In this document: piece by piece, positions 1 through 6,046 of the stretch
Layout of the letters: each line of letters opens with the position of its first letter
Position numbering within the stretch: position 1 is the stretch's first letter
Assembly (NCBI GenBank): GCA_964503615.1
Contig: CAZDBA010000103.1
Span: 1-17,824, forward strand
Direction of reading: 5' to 3'
Length of the DNA: 17,824 bases
Source: CAZDBA01 sp964503615
GTDB lineage: Bacteria > Planctomycetota > Planctomycetia > Pirellulales > Pirellulaceae
The notes under the pieces: generated by a model
What the model was told of the DNA's origin: nothing
The model's database searches: none
What the model saw: only the letters and a program-made list of their open reading frames with translations
Position numbers and translations under genes: made by a program

Positions 1-210
1 CCAGCGCCAGGGCAGCAATACTAGGCCGATTCAAACTCCTTGGCGGTTCGTAGTGAGATTGAGAAACTACTTTAGATTCTAGACGGAAAAAACGACGAGC
101 ACGATCGGCCCATGATATCGTTAGCCGAGGAGGAGGCGTATTTTGACTGTAGGAGTAAATTGCATATCCAATTCAACCTCTTCGAAACGCTAAAAACAAC
201 ACGTGCAAAA
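1..210. other. Left edge, no gene recognised
   Basis: This stretch lies beyond the 3' end of purK. I see no convincing coding region, RNA gene or clean terminator. A 48-codon plus-strand ORF (112-258) exists, but it runs antisense into the end of purK, has no recognisable family and no good ribosome binding site, so it is not called. Confidence 0.5.
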
Positions 211-1395
211 TCAAGCCTTAACTACGCGTTCTTGATTTTGAGAGCGATTTGCTGGTAACGAATCTCTGGCGGCAATGACTTGCTCCGCCGCTTGCTGACT
301 GGATTCGGCGGTTGCGGTCAGATGACCCATTTTTCGGTTCGCCTTAGGAACTTCTTTTCCATACAAGTGAAGTTTTACATTGGGTTGCGCGATCGCCTGC
401 TCCCAAGCCGGTTGTCCCGAGTCCCACAACTGCCCCAGCAAATTCGACATTGCCGCAGGAGTCTTCAGCTGTGTTGACCCAAGCGGCAATCCACACACAG
501 CACGAACCTGTTGTTCGAACTGGCTGGTCTCGTTGGCTTCGATCGTCAGGTGACCAGAATTGTGCGGTCGTGGCGCGATCTCGTTGACCAGGATTTCGCC
601 ATCTCGATAAAAGAACTCGACGCACAGCACGCCGATGGTTCCCAACTGCTCCATGATCTGACTTACGATTTTCGTTGCCGCATCAGCTACTTCTGATTCG
701 ATTCCAGACGGAACAAACGAAACATCCAGTATCTGATTCTCGTGCTCGTTCCGGATCGGCGGATAAGCTTGGAACTCTCCGTGTGAATTCCGACCACCAA
801 TAACCGAAAATTCAAAATCAAACGTGATCAGCTCCTCCAAAATCGCTTCGTCGGTTCCCAGTGTTTTCCAAGCCAGACTGAGATCTGCCTCATTCCGAAT
901 TACGTACTGACCTTTGCCGTCGTAACCATCGGTTGTCGTTTTCAAGATGGCAGGCATTAACTGCTCCGCGGCCAACACCAACTCGTCCAATGAACGAACT
1001 ACTTTAAATTGGCACGTTGGAATACCCTGTTCGACCAACAACTGTTTTTCCAGTCCACGATTCTGGGTCGTGGCAAGCGTCTTGGCTCCCGGGCAAACGG
1101 GAGCATGTTTGTTGGCTGCTTCCAAGGCTTCGACTGGAACGTTTTCAAACTCGAGAGTCACGACATCAACTTGTTTCGCAAAACTCTCAACAGCTGCTAC
1201 ATCGGTGTAGGAAGCTTGAATCTCCAGGTCGGCGACCTGCCCTGCAGGCGTGTTCGAGTCGGGCGAGAACACATGCACGGTGTAGCCCATTTGTTTCGCC
1301 GCGATTGCGGCCATTTTCCCAAGCTGCCCGCTACCAAAAATTCCGATCGTTGAACCCGGTGGAAAGACCACACCCGGGTTAGCTTTGACATTCAT
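211..1395 (-). CDS. purK: N5-carboxyaminoimidazole ribonucleotide synthase (PurK)
   Basis: ATP-grasp enzyme of cytoplasmic purine synthesis. It uses ATP and bicarbonate to convert 5-aminoimidazole ribonucleotide (AIR) to N5-CAIR, the substrate of PurE. The 394-residue protein has the PurK N-terminal signature IFGSGQLGKM (19-28), the LEFENVP segment (81-87), the QNRGLEKQLL lid/entry region (111-120), the glycine-rich ATP-grasp loop DGYDGKGQ (156-163), EELITFDFEFSVI (187-199), and the metal/ATP-binding acid pair around E260 and NEIAPRPHNSGH (271-282). Length is normal for the family, where about 350-390 residues is usual. The ATG start overlaps the purE stop codon as ATGA, so the two are translated from one mRNA and probably coupled. 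The first ~14 residues look like a short non-conserved extension. Identification is firm; nothing catalytic appears to be missing. Confidence 0.97.
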   Translation of the reverse strand: MNVKANPGVVFPPGSTIGIFGSGQLGKMAAIAAKQMGYTVHVFSPDSNTPAGQVADLEIQASYTDVAAVESFAKQVDVVTLEFENVPVEALEAANKHAPVCPGAKTLATTQNRGLEKQLLVEQGIPTCQFKVVRSLDELVLAAEQLMPAILKTTTDGYDGKGQYVIRNEADLSLAWKTLGTDEAILEELITFDFEFSVIGGRNSHGEFQAYPPIRNEHENQILDVSFVPSGIESEVADAATKIVSQIMEQLGTIGVLCVEFFYRDGEILVNEIAPRPHNSGHLTIEANETSQFEQQVRAVCGLPLGSTQLKTPAAMSNLLGQLWDSGQPAWEQAIAQPNVKLHLYGKEVPKANRKMGHLTATAESSQQAAEQVIAARDSLPANRSQNQERVVKA

Positions 1396-1898
1396 ATTTC
1401 TTTGTTTTTCAATACGTCTTGAGTTTGACTACGTGAATACTCTTCCAGTTGCTTCCGTAAATCGGCATCTTCGTTGGCAATAATGCGAGCCGCTAACAGA
1501 GCAGCATTTTTCGCACCTGAGTCACCGATCGCAAGCGTCCCAACGGGAACACCGCCCGGCATTTGAACGATGGAAAGCAATGAGTCCAAACCGTTGAGAG
1601 CCTTGCTTTTGACCGGCACTCCCAGCACTGGAATCACGGTAAGCGAAGCAACCATGCCGGGTAGATGAGCTGCGCCTCCGGCCCCGGCGATAATTACTTT
1701 CAGCCCTCTCGATTCGGCAGACTTGGCATACTCTACCATCCATTCAGGAGTACGATGGGCCGAAACAACAACCGCTTCATGCGGAATTTCAAATTGTTCC
1801 AGTATTTCAGTCGCGTTTGCCATCGTTGGCAAGTCGGATCGACTGCCCATGATCACTCCGACCAAACATTTTTCAGGGGTAGAGGGTTCGGTTTCCAT
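1392..1898 (-). CDS. purE: N5-carboxyaminoimidazole ribonucleotide mutase, class I (PurE)
   Basis: Moves the carboxyl group of N5-CAIR to give 4-carboxy-AIR, the step after PurK. In the 168-residue form chosen here the class I signatures are IMGSRSD (16-22), SAHRTP (46-51, catalytic His48), the AGAGGAAHLPGM loop (71-82) and GVPVGTLAIGDSGAKNAA (116-133). An in-frame upstream ATG at 1952 would add 18 residues (MACDIRLCQLPIRKSFFL) that do not resemble PurE. The start at 1898 is therefore preferred, leaving about ten residues before the conserved core. No strong Shine-Dalgarno precedes it, only an A/G-rich AGAAAGAG. It is the first gene of the purEK pair, and its TGA overlaps the purK ATG by four bases. 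Presence of a separate PurK supports the bacterial two-step route through N5-CAIR rather than direct AIR carboxylation. Confidence 0.96.
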   Translation of the reverse strand: METEPSTPEKCLVGVIMGSRSDLPTMANATEILEQFEIPHEAVVVSAHRTPEWMVEYAKSAESRGLKVIIAGAGGAAHLPGMVASLTVIPVLGVPVKSKALNGLDSLLSIVQMPGGVPVGTLAIGDSGAKNAALLAARIIANEDADLRKQLEEYSRSQTQDVLKNKEI

Positions 1899-2031
1899 TA
1901 GGAAAAAGCTCTTTCTTATCGGTAGCTGGCAAAGCCGAATATCGCAGGCCAAAGACTAGCAGAACTATACCCGCTCGCTTCGAATTTGGACAGTCGCGAA
2001 AGCAAGCTGGCCACAAGGAAACCGCAATTGG

Positions 2032-2056
2032 AACCCGACGCGTGAGCGAGGAAACC
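2032..2056 (+). repeat. Extragenic repeat fragment, copy 1
   Basis: The core CCCGACGCGTGAGCGAGG, flanked by AA on each side, recurs at 9192-9213 with three changes over 22 bases. Its 10-base piece GTGAGCGAGG recurs at 14418-14427, and its reverse complement TCGCTCAC at 9253-9260. As I recall, very similar strings are abundant between genes in Pirellulaceae genomes and create spurious small ORFs reading 'SLTRRVG' or 'LAHASG'. Seen: the repetition. Recalled, not checked: the genome-wide family. Confidence 0.6.
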
Positions 2057-2149
2057 GGTCTTTTCAAAAGCCGGGAATGGCGAATGTAACTGGCTGGTCA
2101 CCAACGCTGCCGCCGCCTTCGGGGCTGGGTAAATAGAGGTGGGCAAGTT

Positions 2150-2169
2150 CCATAGGCTGACGCCTATGG
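2150..2169. repeat. Perfect 8-bp hairpin, CCATAGGC/GCCTATGG
   Basis: CCATAGGC (2150-2157), loop TGAC, and GCCTATGG (2162-2169) pair perfectly. The hairpin lies about 50 bases downstream of the stop of the minus-strand channel gene. It has no T-run on the minus-strand exit side, so it is not a classic intrinsic terminator. A second small stem, GCTC/GAGC with a five-base loop, follows at 2182-2194. The pair looks like a structured extragenic repeat. Confidence 0.6.
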
Positions 2170-2216
2170 CTATGTGCTTTCGCTCCTTCAGAGCTATGCG
2201 GTAATGTTGGTCGAGA

Positions 2217-3221
2217 TCACACAGTTTTCATACTGTCTTTTAACCGATTAATATCGTGCACTTCTCCGATAACTAACAAGATATCGTCGATCCGGATCGT
2301 TTCATCAGGTTGAGGATTGAATCTGAAATACCCCGTTACATCTTTGATTCCGATGACAAGCAAATTGTAGTCATCCTTGATCCTCGAATCGGCAAGCGTA
2401 GTTCCGACTAATTTACTTTGCTCACCCACCATCAGCTCGTCCAGTTCCATTTCCAAATGGCTGGCTTCGGCAAACAACTCAACCAAGTCAGCGGTCGAGG
2501 GGCGCGAGATCATCCGCTCCATTTGCTGAGCTCCTACTCGATCGGGCATGACGATCTTGTTGGCTCCGGCCTGACGGAGTTTCTTACAACTACTCTCCCT
2601 GTCCGATTTGGCAATAATCTGGATATCTGGATGGAGATTTCTGGCCGTTAAAGTAATAAACACGTTATCCGCGTCCGAGGGCAGGGTGGTTGCGATCGCT
2701 TTCGCCTTGTCCAGATGAACCTGCTCCAGAATCTCTTCGGTAGTTGCGTCTCCTACAATGGCTAGATATCCAAGTTCAGTGGCTCGTTCAACTTTTTCAG
2801 GCAACAAATCAACAACAATAAAACCTTCCTTGCGGTGCTTTAATTGAGTGGCTAGATCACGGCCCAATTGGCCAAAACCGCAAATGATGATGTGGTGTTT
2901 CAATCTTCCCAGTTCCCTGGTCATTTTTCTTCTCCCGAGTACTCGATCAACTTCGCCTTCAAGCATCAACTGAACGAAACCGCCGTATGTATAAGCTGCC
3001 GCCGTAACGCCGGTCACAATAACCAGAATCATCAGAATGAGCGTTTGCGGATCAGACTCACTTCGCTCGTTGTAGCCGACGGTCGACATGGTAATCACGA
3101 CCATCCAAGCCGCTTCAATCCAATCGTAATCGGCAATAAAATGAAACCCCAGCACTGACAGCAGAAACACTATTCCAAGCGCAATTGCGCCGCTGCGAAT
3201 TCGTTGCAGTGGAGTTGCCAT
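2217..3221 (-). CDS. Two-TM potassium channel with RCK (TrkA-N/TrkA-C) domains
   Basis: Inner-membrane K+ channel subunit of the MthK/GsuK type, expected to tetramerise. In 334 residues the order is: TM1 (about 10-30), pore helix and filter at TMSTVGYNE (44-52), TM2 (about 60-84), RCK N-lobe with Rossmann motif GFGQLG (115-120) and acidic VVDL (136-139), then a TrkA-C subdomain (about 258-320). The RCK ring normally gates the pore through a bound nucleotide or ion. The filter reads TVGYN-E, where the classic channel signature is TVGYGD. Related bacterial RCK channels often vary at that third filter position, so it is probably still a cation channel but its selectivity is uncertain. The gene stands alone, with no TrkH/KtrB partner nearby. 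Start ATG at 3221; no clear Shine-Dalgarno. Confidence 0.9.
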   Translation of the reverse strand: MATPLQRIRSGAIALGIVFLLSVLGFHFIADYDWIEAAWMVVITMSTVGYNERSESDPQTLILMILVIVTGVTAAAYTYGGFVQLMLEGEVDRVLGRRKMTRELGRLKHHIIICGFGQLGRDLATQLKHRKEGFIVVDLLPEKVERATELGYLAIVGDATTEEILEQVHLDKAKAIATTLPSDADNVFITLTARNLHPDIQIIAKSDRESSCKKLRQAGANKIVMPDRVGAQQMERMISRPSTADLVELFAEASHLEMELDELMVGEQSKLVGTTLADSRIKDDYNLLVIGIKDVTGYFRFNPQPDETIRIDDILLVIGEVHDINRLKDSMKTV

Positions 3222-3384
3222 TAACTGTTTCTTCGTAAGTCAAACTATCTGCGGTAGGCGTTTTGCCAATCTCCTATTTGAACAACCCTAGCCGATCTCG
3301 CAAACCCCGGGTAAGCACTCAAGCAGGAAAATCAAACGACATTGACCGAAACGGTGTCACGAACTTTTCTGACATCTCCCCCGT

Positions 3385-3399
3385 TTAACGGGCTGTTAA
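3385..3399. repeat. TTAAC/GTTAA inverted repeat
   Basis: TTAAC (3385-3389), GGGCT, GTTAA (3395-3399) forms a small perfect inverted repeat overlapping CCGTT-T-AACGG (3381-3391). The 10-mer TAACGGGCTG recurs at 9132-9141 after kdsD. Both copies are intergenic. It is another candidate fragment of a dispersed extragenic repeat; function is not known. Confidence 0.4.
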
Positions 3400-3449
3400 G
3401 CAACACAAGAAACTAGGCAACTGGCTGGTGGCTTACTCCCGTGACAGGC

Positions 3450-3470
3450 CCGAAGTCTTGGCGACTCCGG
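3450..3470. repeat. Extragenic hairpin, CCGAAGTC/GACTCCGG
   Basis: The arms CCGAAGTC (3450-3457) and GACTCCGG (3463-3470) pair at 7 of 8 positions around TTGGC. It lies about 35 bases downstream of the ThuA gene's stop (minus strand), inside the 283-base gap 3222-3504. As I recall, the fully symmetric form of this element (GACTTCGG right arm) is common between genes in Pirellulaceae. The rest of the gap shows no gene. Confidence 0.5.
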
Positions 3471-3504
3471 CTACGGTTTTTCCGTTTGCTCGGATTACCT
3501 ACCC

Positions 3505-4899
3505 CTACCGTTTATTCTCTTCGATATAAGCCTTTGCCTTGGCCCGCATGCTTTTACTCCCAAGACCCATCGTTTCGATTTCGCCATCCACATCCTCGAC
3601 AGACTTCCCCTGATCCAAAGTACGGTAGGCTGACCAAACCATGGAAGCTCGGGTTGCCGAGCCGCAATGCAGCAGGACTTTTTCATCGCTGGTCTTTTGT
3701 AATAATTCACGAAGCTCATCCAATAGCTCCGGCGTCATTCCTTCAGGCGAATTAAAACTGATGGAATGGAACGAAAGCCCGGCTGCTTCGATAGCCGCCT
3801 GTTCGTCCCAATTCAGTTCTGTCGGTTTTCTCACCGAAATGACTCGGGTGATTCCAGCCTCTTTGATGACCTCAACGTCCGCTTGGCTTGGCTGGCCACT
3901 TAAAAACAGATTACCAATCTGAAAAACGTTTTTGGTGCTACCCAACTCAGACGCAACAACGGGAGCGGCGAACGTTCTTTGTAGAACCTCATCAGGACCA
4001 GGAAACTCGTCCGGAATCGCCTGAGTGACGTTGCCTGTCGCAGCCCACTCAGCTCCGCGCTGAAGCAAAGTGATAAAGCCGACACACTCCTGCGAGTTGT
4101 TCCCGTGGCCCATTGGCGTGTGAAAGACGCGGCCTTCTCCAAAACCGATCGTCATCACCATTGGCTCGTGTCGTCCTGTTCCGCCAAATTTTTTACTTGC
4201 AAACGAAGTAGCCAGAATCTCCATGTTCGCCGCTGGACCGCGAAGCTTGTCATAAAGTTCGTCTTGTACATGCAACCATTCCATAGGCAAGCCTTGCATA
4301 ATTGGATGGTCCTCATCACGGGTCACCAACGAGAACTCGTGTTGCTTGCCATGATGACCACCTTTGCCACGTGACTCATCACGAACGACCTCTCCCTCTT
4401 CGTTGAGATAAATATACGGTCCTGATTTTTCGTTACGGCCGCCCCAGCCTCCCAAGCCAATCATCTCGTTGAATTCTCGCCAATTCCCAAATGCGTTATC
4501 AGCAGCATGAACAACGACTAATCCGCCCCCCCCTCGCATGTACTCGATAAAGGCCGTCTTCGTTTCCTCTGGCCACTCGGCTCCGTTGTAATTGGACAAA
4601 ACCAAATCGTACTGACTAAAGTCAGGTTTGAACTTGGCGTCCGTCCCTTTGGGTCTTGTGCGGACAACGTCAACTGAAAACAGATCGGTCTGTTCCAAAT
4701 AAGCCTTCATCATCAATGACGTTTGCCGCCAATTCTTATGATTGTTTTGACCTTCGATCAGCAAAGTCTTGATAACTTCAACTTCACCTGCCTGCTGAGC
4801 ATGACAATTAACAGGTTGAAAAAAACAACCCCACGCAAAAAGCACGACTGATACTGCGGAAAGAAGCTGTGTTAAGCAAATGCGCTTTTGACGGGGCAT
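3505..4899 (-). CDS. Secreted ThuA-like protein fused to a DUF442/BLH phosphatase-like domain
   Basis: Taking the ATG at 4899 gives 464 residues with a clean signal peptide (basic MPRQKR, hydrophobic core 10-28, likely cut near CHA-QQ at 34), and a GGAAA motif lies about 7 bases upstream. The longer reading from 4959 adds 20 residues before that signal and is less likely. Domain 1 (about 43-290) is ThuA-like: LLIEGQNNHKNW, GGGGLVVVHAADNAFGNW (123-140), a His-rich loop GGHHGKQHEF (180-189), VFHTPMGHG (258-266). ThuA domains have a glutamine-amidotransferase-like fold and are common in planctomycete sugar-catabolic proteins, but their reaction is poorly defined. Domain 2 (about 325-464) resembles the DUF442/beta-lactamase-hydrolase-like phosphatases: LFLSGQPSQADVEVIKEAG and a P-loop HCGSATRAS (411-419) with Cys412 and Arg417. 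Transported to the periplasm or outside. Substrate unknown. Confidence 0.85.
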   Translation of the reverse strand: MPRQKRICLTQLLSAVSVVLFAWGCFFQPVNCHAQQAGEVEVIKTLLIEGQNNHKNWRQTSLMMKAYLEQTDLFSVDVVRTRPKGTDAKFKPDFSQYDLVLSNYNGAEWPEETKTAFIEYMRGGGGLVVVHAADNAFGNWREFNEMIGLGGWGGRNEKSGPYIYLNEEGEVVRDESRGKGGHHGKQHEFSLVTRDEDHPIMQGLPMEWLHVQDELYDKLRGPAANMEILATSFASKKFGGTGRHEPMVMTIGFGEGRVFHTPMGHGNNSQECVGFITLLQRGAEWAATGNVTQAIPDEFPGPDEVLQRTFAAPVVASELGSTKNVFQIGNLFLSGQPSQADVEVIKEAGITRVISVRKPTELNWDEQAAIEAAGLSFHSISFNSPEGMTPELLDELRELLQKTSDEKVLLHCGSATRASMVWSAYRTLDQGKSVEDVDGEIETMGLGSKSMRAKAKAYIEENKR

Positions 4900-5112
4900 T
4901 AAGAAATTTCCAAAATGAAAGAGTGTCAGACAAAACGTCAGTTTTACAATACAAACCACTTAAATTTATTGCAAACCTTTCAACTATTTTCACCGCCTAA
5001 ATTCTTCCTATTGTGAAATTTAGGGCAGGAAAGCGGAAAGAACACATTTCCCACAGCGACCGTTGATGAATAGAATACGTGCTGGTTATCGAACATATAA
5101 ATTACGTACCGT

Positions 5113-5116
5113 GGAG
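5113..5116 (+). promoter_or_regulatory. Ribosome binding site (GGAG)
   Basis: GGAG sits 6 bases before the ATG at 5123. It decides the start of the next gene in favour of 5123 over the upstream ATG at 5063, which lacks such a motif. Confidence 0.6.
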
Positions 5117-5122
5117 AAACTG

Positions 5123-5779
5123 ATGGAACGGATGGCAATAAAAAATCGAACTGGCAAAGTGATCTTCTGTTGTGGACTCGCAATGATGGGGATCGGCTTG
5201 TTGGCTTTGGGCGCAGCATCCGGGGTCTTTTACGAAAAAACGAATGCAGAGCCTACAGTCGAAAACACAACGCAGTCCGACGTTGACCGCTTGCTTGGAC
5301 AAATCCGCGAGAAGACCAAAGGCACGGAGATTGAACGAATGCTCTTGCACGCGGACACTGCTGCTAGAGGTAAAACGATGTCTTTGGCAACAGGGCAGGT
5401 TAATGCAAACGTCCAAGGGCTCTTTGTACTTGATCACACTTCGGGCAGGCTCTCTTGCGTCGTGCTCAGCCCGAGGAGTGGTGGAGATGGGGTAGCCGTA
5501 TTTGCCGCGAACGTGAACGAGACTTTAGGCCAGGCCAAAGCCGGCCAGACAGATTATCTAATGGCAACAGGTGCGATCAATGCGAACGTGGGTGGGCGTG
5601 CTGGGCAAAACCGGCCGTCAGGTTGCGTATGCTATGTAGCCAACAGCAGTACAGGGCAAGTCGCTGCGTATACATTCCAATTCAACAATACGATGCTTGA
5701 AAACGGACAAGCCCAAAACGGACCTTTGACTGTCGTCTGGCAAGGCGCTTCTCGCGAAGCCGCTGCCGTTCGCGACTAA
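5123..5779 (+). CDS. Membrane-anchored conserved planctomycete protein with internal duplication
   Basis: No named family is assigned. The 218-residue protein has one N-terminal hydrophobic segment (about 12-36, after a basic MERMAIKNRTGK), so it is probably anchored or exported. A polar linker follows with a short helical stretch (52-75), then a repeat-containing domain. Unit A (89-115: ATGQVNANVQG, then VLDHTSGRLSCVVL) and unit B (148-184: ATGAINANVGG, then VANSSTGQVAAYTF) share the pattern ATGx(V/I)NANVxG followed by a beta-hairpin-like SxG turn. This suggests a duplicated beta structure. I recall similar 'ARGKTMS(L/M)ATG' proteins in planctomycetes, usually annotated hypothetical. It diverges from the ThuA gene across about 220 bases and is closed by a terminator, so it appears to be a single-gene unit. 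Function unknown. Confidence 0.8.
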   Translation: MERMAIKNRTGKVIFCCGLAMMGIGLLALGAASGVFYEKTNAEPTVENTTQSDVDRLLGQIREKTKGTEIERMLLHADTAARGKTMSLATGQVNANVQGLFVLDHTSGRLSCVVLSPRSGGDGVAVFAANVNETLGQAKAGQTDYLMATGAINANVGGRAGQNRPSGCVCYVANSSTGQVAAYTFQFNNTMLENGQAQNGPLTVVWQGASREAAAVRD

Positions 5780-5843
5780 ATCCTGTTGCATACACACCTG
5801 TCGTATATCGCAACCTCCGGATTTTCATCGACTCAGACGAATA

Positions 5844-5873
5844 AGCCTGCCATTGATTTGGCGGGCTTTTTTT
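5844..5873 (+). terminator. Intrinsic terminator after the 5123 gene
   Basis: AGCCTGCCA (5844-5852) pairs with TGGCGGGCT (5859-5867), nine pairs including one G-T, around a six-base loop, and runs into seven Ts (5867-5873). It lies 64 bases after the stop codon, a classic rho-independent layout. The remainder of the 5780-6046 interval should hold the promoter of the ABC-kdsD operon; no boxes are assigned. Confidence 0.85.
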
Positions 5874-6046
5874 GTTGGCTCTTTCAGTAACTAAGAAGTG
5901 ATTGCAAAAACGTATTCATTTGCTTTTACGACTAAAATACTGGTATTGGAGGTGAAGCCACTTTCGGGTTAAAACTTATGCGACTCGTTACCGCTCCATG
6001 CTAGCGGAATCAACAAAACGAGATGTTTTGCAAGGACGCAAACTAC

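Larger units (their letters stand above)
1899..2216. other. Gene-free interval with repeat and hairpin relics
   Basis: This 318-base interval lies between purE and the potassium channel gene. Minus-strand ORFs through it (for example 1916-2146, with 'FLAHASG') appear to arise from the extragenic repeat at 2032-2056 rather than from a gene. It also holds the hairpins at 2150-2169 and 2182-2194. The purEK promoter should lie at its left end, but I cannot point to convincing -35/-10 boxes. Confidence 0.6.

Noticed and set aside
112..258. 48-codon plus-strand ORF (MISLAEEEAYFDC...)
   Set aside because: It overlaps the purK 3' end in antisense, has no recognisable family and lacks a convincing RBS.
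1916..2146. Minus-strand ORFs between purE and the channel gene
   Set aside because: They read through the extragenic repeat ('LAHASG'/'SLTRRV' phrases), and one overlaps purE; no domain or RBS support.
3471..3490. ACGG-TTTTT-CCGT as a terminator for the ThuA gene
   Set aside because: The stem is only four pairs and there is no T-run in the direction of transcription.
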